Shown: positions 44,407 to 55,138 of the stretch, piece by piece
Numbering within the stretch: the first letter of the stretch is position 1
Layout of the letters: each line of letters starts with the position of its first letter
DNA from: Nitrospinaceae bacterium
Lineage (GTDB): Bacteria > Nitrospinota > Nitrospinia > Nitrospinales > Nitrospinaceae
Assembly: GCA_029261535.1 (NCBI GenBank)
Contig: JAJDBF010000002.1
Coordinates: 62,001-126,000, forward strand
Length of the DNA: 64,000 bases
Direction of reading: 5' to 3'
The notes under the pieces: model-generated
Seen by the model: the letters and a program-made list of their open reading frames with translations, nothing else
Told to the model about the DNA's origin: nothing
Databases searched by the model: none
Made by a program: the position numbers and the translations under genes

Positions 44407-46982
44407 CCGCACGTCAGCTTTCATTCGGCCAACAATTTCGACTGGTGCAGGCAGAAAGTCGCGGTGCAGGCAAACGCTTCCTGTTTTTCGTCCTGTGCCT
44501 TGCCATCGGCGTGGGCGCGGTGATGATGATAAAAAGTTTTTCCTCTCTACTTGAACATTCCATAAAAGGAGAATCCAAAGGTCTGCTCTCCGCCGACATC
44601 GAAATCAAAAGTTCCTGGGCACAAAAAAAGGAAGACCTTGCCTTCCAGCTAAAAGCCTTGCCCTCCGGTACCCGCTTTGTTTTTGTGAAAGAACTGCACG
44701 CCATGGTGCAGTATCCCATTGATGCATCCGAAACTGGCAAACGGGCTTCGCTGTTGGTCGAGCTCAAAGCGGTTCCCTCCAAGGCACCGCTTTATCCACT
44801 TTATGGAGATATCAAAACGCGTCCGGCGCGCAGTTTGCCGGAACATTTTCAGGATAACGGCACTCTGGTTGAAACCAATTTTCTCATCAAAACAGGTTTG
44901 AACATTGGCGACACATTTTCGCTGGGCAAAATAAAGGCACGGGTATCAGGAGTGCTGGAGTCGGAACCGGATCGCCTGTCGCGCGCCTTCAGCATTGGCC
45001 CGCGCCTCCTGGTGTCGCTGGAAACTCTGGACGCGGCCCAGTTGATCGCGCCGGGCAGTCGGGTCAAGCATCGCACGCTGATTGGCTTACCTGAAGGAGA
45101 AAACCTCAATCGCGCGTTTTTCATTTTACAGGATGGCTTGTCCGACAAGGCGACCAGCTTGCGAACCTTTGAAGACATGCAATCATCGCTGACGCAGTCC
45201 ATTAAACGCATCAGCAATTACCTTGGGACACTCGGCGTGATCGCCCTGTTGATGGGGGGCATCGGCGTGGCCATGATTGTCCGCACGTTCATGGCGCAGA
45301 AACTCGACACCATCGCCATCATGACCTGCCTCGGAGCCAAACCCAAAACGATTTTTAGAATATATCTTCTGCAAGCACTGTTCCTGGGGTTGGTCGGCAG
45401 TCTGCTGGGAATCGCCGCAGGTTACGGCCTGCAATTTTTACTTCCGCCAAAAATCGAGGGACTGTTACGCATCACCCTCACGCCGGTGTTCGACTGGGAA
45501 CCTGCTGTGCAGGCACTGCTTCTCGGGATGGGGACCACTCTGCTATTCGCACTCTGGCCTTTGGTCCGGGCCGTGCGCACCAAACCACTTCGCCTGTTTC
45601 GTCATATCGCGGAAGAGGAAGAGCTCAGCAAAGGTTCGCGTAAACAACGCTGGGCCGTAGGGTTTTTATTTACCATGGGTCTTGCCGGGAGTATTTTCTG
45701 GCAAGCGGAGTCTGTAAAACGTGGCCTGATTTTTCTTATCGCGCTGGCGGTGTCGGCCCTGCTCCTGCTTGCTGTCTCCACACTGGTATTGAAGTTCATC
45801 AAACGTCTGCCGCCCTCGCCTTTCATGACGCGACGTTATGGTCTTGCCAATCTGTACCGCCCGAACAATCAGGCACGGTCGATCATCACCGCTCTGGGCA
45901 TGGGGATCATGCTGGTGCTGGGGATTCGACTGGTGCAAATGGACCTGATCTCCATGCTGAAAGACAACACCAAAGGCACGCCGCCCAATTATTTCTTCAT
46001 CGACATTCAGAAAGATCAGGAAGCAACATTTCTTAAAGTGATGGCGGAGACTGCTCCCTCAGCCAAAGTCGATATCACCCCGCTGGTGCGTGCGCGCATA
46101 TTGCAAATTGATGACCAAAAAATTGCCGAATGGAAATACAAGGATCGTGCGCGCGAAGAGTGGTTCATCAACCGTGAATTTGTGCTGACCTATTCGCGAG
46201 GTGATCCGCCGCCGGGCAACGAAATCACCGATGGCACATGGTGGACACCGGAGGAGGGCTCCGTGCCGCAGGTCTCGCTTGAAGAAGACGCGGCAAAACG
46301 CCTGGGTGCCAAAGTCGGATCCATCCTGACCATCGACATACAAGGCATCCCCATTTCTGCGCCAATCACCAGCATCAGGAAGGTGGACTGGCGCAACATG
46401 CGCACCAACTTTTATATGATCTTTTCCCCCGGCGCGTTGGCAGAAGCACCGTTGACCTTCGTTGGGTCCGTCACCGTCAGCAAAGCCAAAGAGCTGGAGG
46501 TGCAAACCGCCGTGGTGCAGGCGTTACCGAACATCACCGCACTTGGCACTCGCGACATCATTGAAACTGTCGAGAACGTGGTCGACAAACTGCTCACACT
46601 GGTCGACTTCATGTCGACCTTCGCGATCCTGTCCGGCCTCATCATTTTGTCCGGTGCCGTGGCCTCAACCAAATTCCGCCGATTGAAAGAAGCGGCTATC
46701 TTAAAAACACTGGGAGCTAAGCGCGGTGTGGTGGCAAAGATACTCGGTTACGAATACGCCACACTCGGTGCTATATCTGCTGTGGTGGGTGTCACTCTTT
46801 CGATGGCGTTTTCGTGGGCGGTGATGGAATACGCGGTGAAAGCACCCTGGCATTTTCGTCCGGGGCCGATCAGCCTTGCGCTCATCATCTCGATCATTCT
46901 CACCACCCTCACCGGTGTGCTGTCGAGTCTGGACGTATTGCGCAACAAACCCAGCCTCACCTTCCGCAAACTGGACAGTTGA
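44403..46982 (+). CDS. ybbP: FtsX/MacB-fold permease YbbP
   Basis: 859 aa with about eight to ten membrane helices in two FtsX-like bundles separated by periplasmic domains. The N-terminal helix near residue 27-47 (FLFFVLCLAIGVG), the MVTAMIL-type centre at about 290-320 (GVIALLMGGIGVAMIV), and the C-terminal FtsX region (about 760-855, VVGVTLSMAFSWAVMEY) match the large YbbP/lipoprotein-permease group. Partner of the preceding ATPase. Confidence 0.88.
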   Translation: MTARQLSFGQQFRLVQAESRGAGKRFLFFVLCLAIGVGAVMMIKSFSSLLEHSIKGESKGLLSADIEIKSSWAQKKEDLAFQLKALPSGTRFVFVKELHAMVQYPIDASETGKRASLLVELKAVPSKAPLYPLYGDIKTRPARSLPEHFQDNGTLVETNFLIKTGLNIGDTFSLGKIKARVSGVLESEPDRLSRAFSIGPRLLVSLETLDAAQLIAPGSRVKHRTLIGLPEGENLNRAFFILQDGLSDKATSLRTFEDMQSSLTQSIKRISNYLGTLGVIALLMGGIGVAMIVRTFMAQKLDTIAIMTCLGAKPKTIFRIYLLQALFLGLVGSLLGIAAGYGLQFLLPPKIEGLLRITLTPVFDWEPAVQALLLGMGTTLLFALWPLVRAVRTKPLRLFRHIAEEEELSKGSRKQRWAVGFLFTMGLAGSIFWQAESVKRGLIFLIALAVSALLLLAVSTLVLKFIKRLPPSPFMTRRYGLANLYRPNNQARSIITALGMGIMLVLGIRLVQMDLISMLKDNTKGTPPNYFFIDIQKDQEATFLKVMAETAPSAKVDITPLVRARILQIDDQKIAEWKYKDRAREEWFINREFVLTYSRGDPPPGNEITDGTWWTPEEGSVPQVSLEEDAAKRLGAKVGSILTIDIQGIPISAPITSIRKVDWRNMRTNFYMIFSPGALAEAPLTFVGSVTVSKAKELEVQTAVVQALPNITALGTRDIIETVENVVDKLLTLVDFMSTFAILSGLIILSGAVASTKFRRLKEAAILKTLGAKRGVVAKILGYEYATLGAISAVVGVTLSMAFSWAVMEYAVKAPWHFRPGPISLALIISIILTTLTGVLSSLDVLRNKPSLTFRKLDS

Positions 46983-46998
46983 CTCTACTTATTATTTA

Positions 46999-47325
46999 TT
47001 AAAACAGCCGGACGAACGGTGGATCGACGGTCAACACAAGATCATCGCCTTCCACGGTTACCGGGTAAGCGCGGATGTCGCCGTTGGGGTGGGAGGTGCA
47101 ACGACCATCGATGATGTCATACTGCCAAAAGTGCAATGGGCAGGTGACGGTGGTGCCGAGCAGGTGCCCCTCGCCCAGATGACCGCCGCGATGTTTGCAG
47201 AAATCATCTGTCGCGTAAAAAACTCCGCCGACATTATAAAGCGCGATGTCGTGTCCATCGACTTCAAGAGTTTTGCACGCGCCGGGCGCGAGGTCTGAAA
47301 CTTTACAAAGTGTGTATTGCGACAT
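46999..47325 (-). CDS. Rieske [2Fe-2S] ferredoxin
   Basis: 108 aa small soluble protein. The Rieske ligands are in CKHRGG (Cys, His) and CPLHFWQYD (Cys, His), with a final strand DDLVLTVDPP. It looks like the ferredoxin subunit of a ring-hydroxylating or nitrite reductase-type system (NirD-like), but no oxygenase partner is near. ATG 47325 is chosen on homology; the open frame extends upstream but lacks resemblance there. Confidence 0.87.
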   Translation of the reverse strand: MSQYTLCKVSDLAPGACKTLEVDGHDIALYNVGGVFYATDDFCKHRGGHLGEGHLLGTTVTCPLHFWQYDIIDGRCTSHPNGDIRAYPVTVEGDDLVLTVDPPFVRLF

Positions 47326-47462
47326 AATGTGGTTGGCTAAATTTAAAAGAGAACGTCGCCTGCTTCGCGTCCCTCTATTCAAGGGAGACCGTTGCATAAC
47401 TTTAAAATTAAAGGCGGTATTCTCAAGGAACCGTGCGGTCAATTAATAAACCGTGCTTAATT

Positions 47463-47510
47463 ATCCCTCCCCTTCCAAGGGGAGGGGTTGGGAGGGGTCA
47501 TCCATACAAC
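47463..47510. repeat. CCCTCCCC hairpin repeat (copy B)
   Basis: CCCTCCCCTTC and GGGGAGGGG palindrome plus GGGAGGGGTCATCCATACAA, matching 27481-27525. A GTTATGCAAAGCTCTCC at 47560-47576 recurs at 62185-62201. Confidence 0.5.
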
Positions 47511-47625
47511 CTCCCCTGTATCCCCTCCTTTGATGAAGGAGGGGAATATGAAATTCCGGGTTATGCAAAGCTCTCCTTTAAAAGGGGGAATCTTTGGGGA
47601 AGCGATTTGTCGAAAATAAGGTTTC

Positions 47626-48327
47626 ATGGTATCAAAGAATAATATTCTATCTTTGTTGAAGGGCTATTGCAAAATGTCCCGTACCCACCCATCCCCTGCG
47701 AAATTTTTCTCGAGCCTCTTCCACGCAAACCGTTTTTATCGAACCTGGCTTCCATTCATTTTTTTATTGCCTGTTGTTTTTGTCGGAATGTTCACGCCCG
47801 CGCTGGCGGTCGATAGCGGCTACCTGCCACGCTCTGCCTACGTTGCCCCGCCCTACGTCCCGCCTCCGCCGCCGGAGCCCAAGGTGCACATGATCGACAA
47901 CGGCGACGGCACACTCACCGACGATCATGGACTGACGTGGACCCGCAAGGACAGCTACGCCGATCTTGGAAAATGTCTCAACTGGTACCAGTCCAGGGAA
48001 TACGTGACTCTACTCAATCGCGATCAATTCGCGGGCCACGCCGATTGGCGCATGCCTTCATTGATAGATTTGGTCGGTATTTATGACGACACGCGGGAGG
48101 TGGTCATGGGGCACGACAACAATCCCGAGTTCACGATGCGCACCGATCCACTGTTCGCCAAGGGAGCGGCCTACTGGTACTGGACCTCGGACGCTGAGTT
48201 CACCAAGCTTACGGACTGTTGCGCCAGGACTTTTTATTTTGTAACGGGGATGACTTTTATCAGGCGGTTTTCGTTGTGCAATAACGGCGGGGTACGGGCC
48301 GTGCGGGGTGAAAGCACCAGGGAGTGA
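47626..48327 (+). CDS. exported DUF1566 protein
   Basis: 233 aa. A long basic leader ends in a signal-peptide-like run (WLPFIFLLPVVFVGMFTPALA) with cleavage after ALA; ATG at 47674 is an alternative start giving a more usual leader. A proline-rich linker (PPYVPPPPPEPKV) precedes the DUF1566 domain: DGTLTDDHGLTWTRKD, WYQSREYVTLLNRDQ, HADWRMPSLIDLV and GGVRAVR. A second DUF1566 gene (21627-22082) is present in the window but is not closely related. Likely extracellular. Confidence 0.75.
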   Translation: MVSKNNILSLLKGYCKMSRTHPSPAKFFSSLFHANRFYRTWLPFIFLLPVVFVGMFTPALAVDSGYLPRSAYVAPPYVPPPPPEPKVHMIDNGDGTLTDDHGLTWTRKDSYADLGKCLNWYQSREYVTLLNRDQFAGHADWRMPSLIDLVGIYDDTREVVMGHDNNPEFTMRTDPLFAKGAAYWYWTSDAEFTKLTDCCARTFYFVTGMTFIRRFSLCNNGGVRAVRGESTRE

Positions 48328-48371
48328 GTCAAAATAAAAAAGACGGTGTGGCTCGTTTCTTAAAAACTATT

Positions 48372-49085
48372 TTAATTTTTAGAGCCGCCTTTTTTCGCCT
48401 GTTCCATCGGGATGATGAGAGCTTCCTTCCGATGCCGTACAATTTCTCCGCCAATGAGGTAGATCACATCCTCGCAGACATTGGTGGCGTGATCCGCCAC
48501 TCGTTCCAGATAACGCGAGGCCGAGAGCAACTCCAGTAGCGGACGCAATTTTTCCGGCCCCTTTCCCAACTGACTTTCAAACGTAAAAAACATTTTGCGG
48601 TTGAGATCATCGACTTCATCATCCATGGCGCACACCCGGCGCGCCAGCACCGAATCGAGGTCCACCAGAGAATTGAGCGCGTGTTGCAACATCCATTGAG
48701 TTTTTTCCGCCATCAGGGGAAACTCATCCGGAATGGTGAGGGTGACGTGATCCGCCAGGAAAACTGAACGCTCGGCAATATTGACCGCAAGGTCACCAAT
48801 GCGTTCGAGATCGTTATTTATTTTTAGAAAGGCCACCACCAGTCGAAGATCGTTAGCGACCGGTTGGTAGAGTGCCAGAACTTTAAGACATTCTTCTTCC
48901 AGTTCGACTTCCATTTCATCGATTATTCTGTCGGATTGCATGATCTCGGTTGCCAGCCTGGCATCGCGGGTGATGATCGACCGGACGGCACTCGCCACAT
49001 TTTCTTCGACATGGGCGCCAAGAGTATGCGTCATCTTCTTGAGTAGAAGAATCGCATTTTCAATGTGCATGGTATGACGAGGCAT
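48372..49085 (-). CDS. phoU: phosphate-system accessory protein PhoU
   Basis: Cytoplasmic helical protein that transmits Pst transport status to PhoR. 237 aa with the repeated DRIIDEMEVELEEECL and DDEVDDLNRKMFF three-helix motifs that bind metal ions. The start has CAGGAGC twelve bases upstream. Last gene of the phosphate operon. Confidence 0.95.
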   Translation of the reverse strand: MPRHTMHIENAILLLKKMTHTLGAHVEENVASAVRSIITRDARLATEIMQSDRIIDEMEVELEEECLKVLALYQPVANDLRLVVAFLKINNDLERIGDLAVNIAERSVFLADHVTLTIPDEFPLMAEKTQWMLQHALNSLVDLDSVLARRVCAMDDEVDDLNRKMFFTFESQLGKGPEKLRPLLELLSASRYLERVADHATNVCEDVIYLIGGEIVRHRKEALIIPMEQAKKGGSKN

Positions 49086-49102
49086 GATCTTAAGCTCCTG
49101 TA

Positions 49103-49978
49103 TCAGCCAAACCGGCCGGTGATATAGTCCTCTGTTTCCTGCTGACGCGGATTCGTGAACAGGGCTTTCGTGGGCTCAAACTCCACCAGCTTCCCCAGCA
49201 GAAGAAACCCGGTATGATCGGACACCCGCGCGGCTTGTTGCATGTTATGCGTCACCAGAACAATCGTGTAGTGTTCTTTCAGACCAACCATCAAATCTTC
49301 AATTTTTGCCGTGGCAACCGGGTCGAGTGCCGAACAGGGTTCGTCCATCAGCAGAACTTCCGGCTCCACCGCTATCGCCCGCGCAATACAAAGTCGCTGT
49401 TGCTGACCACCGGACATCCCGAGGGCACTTTCCGGAAGACGGTCTTTCACTTCATCCCACAGCGCGGCGGACTTCAAACTCTTTTCGACAATCGCATCCA
49501 GTTCATCTTTTCTGTTCACACCATGGATGCGCGGCCCGTAAGCAATATTTTCATAAATACTTTTCGGAAACGGATTCGATTTTTGAAACACCAGTCCCAC
49601 GCGCTTGCGCAAATCGCTAACTTCCAGCCGGGTGTCGTAGATGTCTTCACCGGCGATTTCCACTTTGCCTTCAAGTCGGGCTCCGTCCACCAGATCGTTC
49701 ATCCGGTTCAGGCAACGCAACAAAGTAGACTTGCCGCAACCGGAAGGACCAATGTAAGCGGTGATCATGCCCTCGGGGATTTCCATACAGACATCGATCA
49801 GGACCTGCTTCTCGCCATAATAAAAATTCACATGGTCGATGTTGACCATGACGCGATTCGACGTTCCCTGCTCACTTGAATTTCCCGTGTGATCCGTATC
49901 TGACAGTTTACCTTCATTTCCCTCTTTTTGGGAAAGGAAGGATCGGATTTCACCTTTCATGGGTTTTGCCGGTTCCAT
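49103..49978 (-). CDS. pstB: phosphate ABC transporter ATPase PstB
   Basis: 291 aa; a hydrophilic 40-residue N-terminal extension precedes the normal start around [14 protein letters not shown]. Walker [13 protein letters not shown], signature MSGGQQQR, Walker [12 protein letters not shown]. The longer N-terminus is common in related PstB forms. Ten bases after pstA. Confidence 0.96.
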   Translation of the reverse strand: MEPAKPMKGEIRSFLSQKEGNEGKLSDTDHTGNSSEQGTSNRVMVNIDHVNFYYGEKQVLIDVCMEIPEGMITAYIGPSGCGKSTLLRCLNRMNDLVDGARLEGKVEIAGEDIYDTRLEVSDLRKRVGLVFQKSNPFPKSIYENIAYGPRIHGVNRKDELDAIVEKSLKSAALWDEVKDRLPESALGMSGGQQQRLCIARAIAVEPEVLLMDEPCSALDPVATAKIEDLMVGLKEHYTIVLVTHNMQQAARVSDHTGFLLLGKLVEFEPTKALFTNPRQQETEDYITGRFG

Positions 49979-49988
49979 AATTTTGCCT

Positions 49989-51617
49989 TTACAAGCCGGA
50001 GACAGTCAATTTTTTCCTGAGCCGATTCCTGAGTGAAATCGCCAGGCTGTTCAAAAGTAACACGATGAGCAGTAACAAAAAAGTCGTGGTGAAAACCATG
50101 GGTCGTGCCGCATCGATGTTCGGCGACTGGAAACCGACATCATAGATGTGGAACCCGAGGTGCATAAACTTTCGATCCAGATGAAGAAACGGTGAAAACG
50201 AATCGACCGCGAGTGCCGGTGCCAGCTTGACCACGCCCGTGATCATGAGTGGAGCCACTTCGCCTGCGGCGCGCGCCATAGCGAGAATCAACCCCGTAAG
50301 TATAGACGGCATAACCGCCGGAAGCACCACTCGGAAAATTGTTTCAAACTGAGTCGAACCCAGTGCCAGCGCGGCTTCCCGGATACCGCGTGGAACCGCC
50401 GCCAACCCTTCTTCCGTCGCCACAATCACCACCGGCACGGTGAGCAATGCCAGAGTGAGCGAAGCCCAGAGGATGCCGCCGGTGCCGAAGGTGGGCGTTG
50501 GCAGGGCTTCCGCAAAAAACAGGGTGTCGATGGTGCCACCAATAAAATAAATAAAGAACCCAACACCGAAAACGCCGAACACAATGGATGGCACACCGGC
50601 AAGGTTGTTGACCGCGATACGTACCATGCTCACCATCTTGCCTTGCTTTGCGTACTCCCGCAGATAAAACGCCGCCAGCACACCCAGCGGAGTCGCGACA
50701 ATGCTCATGATCATGACCATCATTACCGTACCAAAAATTGCAGGAAACACACCGCCTTCAGTATTGGATTCACGCGGGTCTCCGGACACAAATTCCCAGA
50801 GTCCGCTGATGAAATATCCGACCCGGTCGAACAGGCCAAAACTATTGGGCTGGTAAGCCCGCACAATCTGATCCAGGGGAATGCGTTTGTCCTGCCCGTC
50901 GCCGGCGCGGACCATCAGACTGGAGGTCAGTTTTTTCCGAAGCTCAGAAAGCGTCTTGACGTGAACTTCATATTGCTCTTCCAGCTTTTTTATTTCCGCT
51001 AGTTCTTCATCAACCTCGGAACCGGCCGCAATCCCGTCGAGGGCCAGTTGTTTGAGGTTCAGCCGGTGGCGCGAGATAGCGTGATTGATTCTGCCGATGC
51101 TGAATTTTTCAATCTCCTTGATTTCATCGAGGATATCTTCCACTTCGGGAATTTTTTTCAGGAAGGCCTGGTTGGCCTCGTCCTGACCGGACGCAATGGT
51201 TTTTCCTGCTTCTTTATATTCCTGGATCACCCCGTAAAAATGCCCCCACTCCCGTCGTTCAAAAACGGAGATAGCATCGGGTGTTGCCCTGGAAACGATA
51301 TCCACCTCATCGACCCAGATAAAGTCATCGCCGTAGAGATCGCGGTTGCCGCGCTTGACCTGAATGCGTGACCCGAGAATTATTTTTTTCTCACCTTCCG
51401 TTTCGAAAATCTCTTCGCGGTCGGTGATCTCTCCAATCAACGTGGACCCATTCTTCAATTCAAAGCGATGAACTTCCGACGGCCAGAAATAGACCATTCC
51501 GTTGACCAGGATCGCCAGCAATAATCCTGAAATGAGGATCATGCATGCCGCCAGAGTGGCCCCGGTCAACCAGATGAAGGAGTCGCCACGTGCCCAGATT
51601 TTTTGAAATTTATTCAT
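49989..51617 (-). CDS. pstA: phosphate ABC transporter permease PstA (long form)
   Basis: 542 aa, about 240 residues longer than E. coli PstA. After an N-terminal helix (about 14-45) comes a periplasmic insertion of roughly 240 residues, largely predicted coiled coil and short strands, and then the permease core (about 295-540) with the EAA-like loop [18 protein letters not shown]. Similar long PstA proteins occur in pseudomonads. Confidence 0.9.
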   Translation of the reverse strand: MNKFQKIWARGDSFIWLTGATLAACMILISGLLLAILVNGMVYFWPSEVHRFELKNGSTLIGEITDREEIFETEGEKKIILGSRIQVKRGNRDLYGDDFIWVDEVDIVSRATPDAISVFERREWGHFYGVIQEYKEAGKTIASGQDEANQAFLKKIPEVEDILDEIKEIEKFSIGRINHAISRHRLNLKQLALDGIAAGSEVDEELAEIKKLEEQYEVHVKTLSELRKKLTSSLMVRAGDGQDKRIPLDQIVRAYQPNSFGLFDRVGYFISGLWEFVSGDPRESNTEGGVFPAIFGTVMMVMIMSIVATPLGVLAAFYLREYAKQGKMVSMVRIAVNNLAGVPSIVFGVFGVGFFIYFIGGTIDTLFFAEALPTPTFGTGGILWASLTLALLTVPVVIVATEEGLAAVPRGIREAALALGSTQFETIFRVVLPAVMPSILTGLILAMARAAGEVAPLMITGVVKLAPALAVDSFSPFLHLDRKFMHLGFHIYDVGFQSPNIDAARPMVFTTTFLLLLIVLLLNSLAISLRNRLRKKLTVSGL

Positions 51618-51640
51618 TCAGTATCAATTCTCCGTAGAGC

Positions 51641-53908
51641 TTAAAGCACCCGGTATTTTTCTCTCAGTTTGAGCCGCACCCATTCGGCAATGCTATTGAC
51701 AACGAAGGTGAACAGGAACAACAGCAAGGCGGCAAGAAACAGAATGCGAAACAGGGTGCCGCCCTCCGGTGCTTCCGGCAATTCCACCGCGATGTTTGCT
51801 GACAACGCGCGGAATCCGGAAAACGCGCTCAAGTCCATGATCGGTGTGTTGCCGGTCGCCATCAAAACGATCATGGTTTCGCCCACCGCGCGACCAAACC
51901 CGATCATCAGTGCAGAAAAAATTCCCGGACTCGCCGTCGGCAGAACAACGCGGACAGCGGTCTGCCAGCGCGTCGCCCCCAGGGCCAGCGATCCGGCGGA
52001 CAAGAGCTTGGGCACACTCGACAGGGAATCTTCTGCAATTGTAAAAATAATCGGGATCACGGCAAACCCCATGGCCATGCCTACCACCAGGGAATTTCTC
52101 TGGTCATAACCCAGCCCGGCGGCATCGAGCAACCAGACTCTAAAATCTCCCTGCAGAAGTACGGATTCAAACCAGATGCCGAGCCCCAGGGCAAGCCCGG
52201 TGCCGATGAGAACCAGAATAAGCAGGAAGTAAAATTCTGTAGCCGGTTTTTCTTTAAAATAAAACCTGAGGTCGGTGTGCTCGGCAATGTATTGCACCAC
52301 AACCACCAGCAAACCGATCACCAGCGGCATCATCAACAAGGAGGGCAATAATTCTTCGACACGGGGTGCCAGCCAGAGGGCCGCAAAAAATCCCAGCACC
52401 ACGCTGGGAAGTGCCGCCATGAACTCCACCGTCGGTTTTACCAGATGCACCAGCGAGTCGTGCATGAACTGAGAGGAATAAAACGCCGCAAACAACGCCA
52501 GCGGGGCCGCGAACAGCATGGCGTACAGCGTCCCCTTGAGTGTCCCGAAAATAAGTGGCGTCAGGCTGAACTTGGGTTCAAATTCATCGGTCCCGCCAGT
52601 GGATTGCCAGGAGTATTCTGAATTCTCATACCCTTCATAACGCACCTTGCCGAACAGGGAGCGCAAGGTAATACCGGGGTGGGGATTGCTTACCGTCCAA
52701 TGCCCCAGCCTTCCCTTTCCGTCCAACGCTAAAATCCCATCGCCCTTGGGAGCCATCACCAGATCGGCAATGTTCTCTTTCCATCCGGTATCCAATTCGT
52801 ATTCGGTCTGGCCCGACGTTCCGAAATGGTATCTCACCATGCCATCATCGCCAGTGGTAACGAACCCCTTGTCCCGATGCGAAGGTCCTATCGCGCGCAC
52901 AGCTCCTGCATGAGATTCAAACCCGTGGACCAGACTCAGGTGATAACGTTGGTCGTCGCCCTTCATTATCTGGGATGAAATGACACGACCTTCTGCATCT
53001 CCGAGAATGAGCGTCATCCCGCCTTTTAAAAATTTAAGCACGGTGATCTTCACCGCCTTGCCGGGAGTGGCCCCGATGATTTCTGCGGACGAATCTATTT
53101 CATCCGTAGGCAAAGCCAACCGGATGACCTGACCCGATTCGGTTCCGGCATAGACGGCACTCAGTTCATGATCCATGGCGAGAGCGGTGATGGCTCCTTT
53201 ATTGGGCAAGGTAAATTGATGGGACTGCGTTTTGGTGCGGACCACGCCCATCATATTTTTCTTGCGTTTCACCTGCACCACAGCAACCTCGTTCGGCCCG
53301 GTCACCGCTGTGACCATATAACCCGCATCGCCCACATGATGATGGATCAACTCAATCGGGCGCCCGGATTCGCTCAGTTGAACAAAATCCAGGATGTCTG
53401 CTCCCGGGTGCACACTGCGTTCATTTTTTTCATTGAAGGAGATATCAAATTTAATCTGGACACCGAGCGACCTGCCATCAGACAGGCCAAGGACTACCAT
53501 GTGGTTTTGCGGCGTTGAAGCGGAAGTGATCCGGGCACCGTCAAGATCCGGCAAAGCAACCGGCGGCCAGGTGTTGCCGCCTTTCAGAGACTGAAAGAAA
53601 ATTCCCTGGCTGGTAACAGTGTAGGCAATGGTTTTGTATTCTTCGGTGGCAAAGGCCAGGACCGTTCCTTTGGCTTTGATATCGATCACCTTGTTGAGGG
53701 AAACTTCCGGCGATTGAAACAAGGGAAAGACTTCCGCGGCGATGACAAAAAAGATCGCGAGGATAAAAAAGATGACCATGAACCCGCTGGCCGAGACCAC
53801 ACGGGTGGCCATGCGGTCTTTCGCCAGTCGTCCGCGAAGCCCTTTTTCGGTCGCCATGGTGGCGACTTTTTCAGGGATCGAGCCCGAGTCTGTCACGCCC
53901 TCACTCAT
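51641..53908 (-). CDS. pstC: phosphate ABC transporter permease PstC with beta-propeller-like insertion
   Basis: 755 aa versus about 320 in E. coli. One helix at about 44-63 is followed by a periplasmic region of about 380 residues with short repeating strands and turns (ITALAMDHELSAVYAGTESGQVIRL, VTTGDDGMVRYH, GDGILALDGKGRL) resembling WD40/PQQ-type propellers, and then the permease core from about residue 445 with the EAA loop AGSLALGATRWQTAVRV. Long PstC forms with such an insertion are known in some proteobacteria, but its function is not established. Confidence 0.88.
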   Translation of the reverse strand: MSEGVTDSGSIPEKVATMATEKGLRGRLAKDRMATRVVSASGFMVIFFILAIFFVIAAEVFPLFQSPEVSLNKVIDIKAKGTVLAFATEEYKTIAYTVTSQGIFFQSLKGGNTWPPVALPDLDGARITSASTPQNHMVVLGLSDGRSLGVQIKFDISFNEKNERSVHPGADILDFVQLSESGRPIELIHHHVGDAGYMVTAVTGPNEVAVVQVKRKKNMMGVVRTKTQSHQFTLPNKGAITALAMDHELSAVYAGTESGQVIRLALPTDEIDSSAEIIGATPGKAVKITVLKFLKGGMTLILGDAEGRVISSQIMKGDDQRYHLSLVHGFESHAGAVRAIGPSHRDKGFVTTGDDGMVRYHFGTSGQTEYELDTGWKENIADLVMAPKGDGILALDGKGRLGHWTVSNPHPGITLRSLFGKVRYEGYENSEYSWQSTGGTDEFEPKFSLTPLIFGTLKGTLYAMLFAAPLALFAAFYSSQFMHDSLVHLVKPTVEFMAALPSVVLGFFAALWLAPRVEELLPSLLMMPLVIGLLVVVVQYIAEHTDLRFYFKEKPATEFYFLLILVLIGTGLALGLGIWFESVLLQGDFRVWLLDAAGLGYDQRNSLVVGMAMGFAVIPIIFTIAEDSLSSVPKLLSAGSLALGATRWQTAVRVVLPTASPGIFSALMIGFGRAVGETMIVLMATGNTPIMDLSAFSGFRALSANIAVELPEAPEGGTLFRILFLAALLLFLFTFVVNSIAEWVRLKLREKYRVL

Positions 53909-53978
53909 GGGTGAACCTTTTGAGATAAGGCAAAAAAAGTTGATGGATGCGAATCAATTGTTATCAATGAATCCTCGC

Positions 53979-54953
53979 TTACTTTTTCAGTTTGGACAGT
54001 TCTTCATTTGCAATTGATGCTGGCATGGGAAAGTATCCCCCTTTGACCACAAGCTCCTGACCTCTTTTGGAGAGAACGAATTTCAAAAATTCGAGGGTCA
54101 ACGAGTCCATCGGCTTTCCCGGAGCCTTGTTGACATAGACAAAAAGAAAACGGGCTAGCGGGTAGTCGCCCTCCAGCGCATTTTCCACGGTGGGCTCGGC
54201 GTAGTTTTTACCCGACTCAGACAATGGAAGCGCACGCACACCGGCGGTGCGGTAACCGATGCCGCTGTAACCCATACCAAACCGATCGACACTGACACCG
54301 AGCACCACGGAAGCCGACCCCGGTTGCTCCTTGACTTCATTCTTAAAGTCACCTTTCTTCATGGCAACTTTTTTGAAAAATCCGTAAGTGCCCGAAGCCG
54401 AGTTACGACCAAACAAACTGATCGGACGGTTGGCCCAGTCCCCGGTGAGGCCAAGCGCGCCCCAGGTTTTAGCGTTGGCCTTGCCGCGCTTCTGCGTTTT
54501 GGAATAGGCGGCATCGATTTGCGCCAGACTCAATCCCTTGATGGGATTATCCTTGTGAACAAATACCGCCAACGCGTCGATACCCACCCGAACGGGCGTT
54601 GGCTTGTAACCAAATTTTTCTTCAAACGCATCGACTTCCTTCGACTTCATATCGCGAGACATCGGGCCCAGTTGAGCGATCGCTTCAATCAACGCGGGCG
54701 GAGCCGTGGAAGACCCTTTGCCCTCAATCTGTACATTCACATTAGGATAGGTCTCGCGAAATTTTTCCGCCCAGTAGGTCATCAGATTGTTTAAGGTATC
54801 CGAGCCAATACTGTTGAGGTTGCCGCTGACCCCACTGGTTTTCTTATAAGTCGGCAGACCCGGATCAACCACAATCGGTCCTGCCATCGCCACGGTACCC
54901 ATACCCGACATTAAAGTCAGTGCCAGGGCACCGGCTACAATTTTGCTTTTCAT
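53979..54953 (-). CDS. pstS: phosphate-binding protein PstS
   Basis: 324 aa exported solute-binding protein. Signal peptide ([14 protein letters not shown], cleavage near AMA) and then the PstS-type pattern: [18 protein letters not shown], the [14 protein letters not shown] phosphate site (GSST), and [14 protein letters not shown]-type block ([10 protein letters not shown]). AAGGAG stands eleven bases before ATG 54953; the in-frame start at 55004 would bury the signal peptide. A candidate Pho box lies just upstream. Confidence 0.94.
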   Translation of the reverse strand: MKSKIVAGALALTLMSGMGTVAMAGPIVVDPGLPTYKKTSGVSGNLNSIGSDTLNNLMTYWAEKFRETYPNVNVQIEGKGSSTAPPALIEAIAQLGPMSRDMKSKEVDAFEEKFGYKPTPVRVGIDALAVFVHKDNPIKGLSLAQIDAAYSKTQKRGKANAKTWGALGLTGDWANRPISLFGRNSASGTYGFFKKVAMKKGDFKNEVKEQPGSASVVLGVSVDRFGMGYSGIGYRTAGVRALPLSESGKNYAEPTVENALEGDYPLARFLFVYVNKAPGKPMDSLTLEFLKFVLSKRGQELVVKGGYFPMPASIANEELSKLKK

Positions 54954-55005
54954 TGTTCCAGCTCCTTTTCCAATTTGACCTTCCATATAATTTTGCCTTT
55001 CCATT

Positions 55006-55023
55006 GTTAGGGTTTTATGAGGG
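55006..55023 (-). promoter_or_regulatory. candidate Pho box before pstS (proximal)
   Basis: Read on the minus strand, CCCTCATAAAACCCTAAC is two 11-bp-spaced repeats and agrees with the E. coli CTGTCATAAAACTGTCAY consensus at about 13 of 18 positions. Confidence 0.55.
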
Positions 55024-55086
55024 TTTCAAATATTCAGGACAACCACCAACAATTGGATGCCTTTCAGCCGAGATTAGCCTTCAAAT

Positions 55087-55104
55087 ATGAGGGTGTGATG
55101 AGAC
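55087..55104 (-). promoter_or_regulatory. candidate Pho box before pstS (distal)
   Basis: Minus strand GTCTCATCACACCCTCAT contains two CTCAT elements 11 bp apart, weaker than the proximal site. Confidence 0.35.
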
Positions 55105-55138
55105 TTGTATTTGCAAAAAATGGGAGGGGTCTTTTTTT

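Noticed and set aside
48338-48390. Possible bidirectional terminator between DUF1566 and phoU
   Set aside because: The stem is short with a loop of over 20 nt and partly coding; too weak to list.
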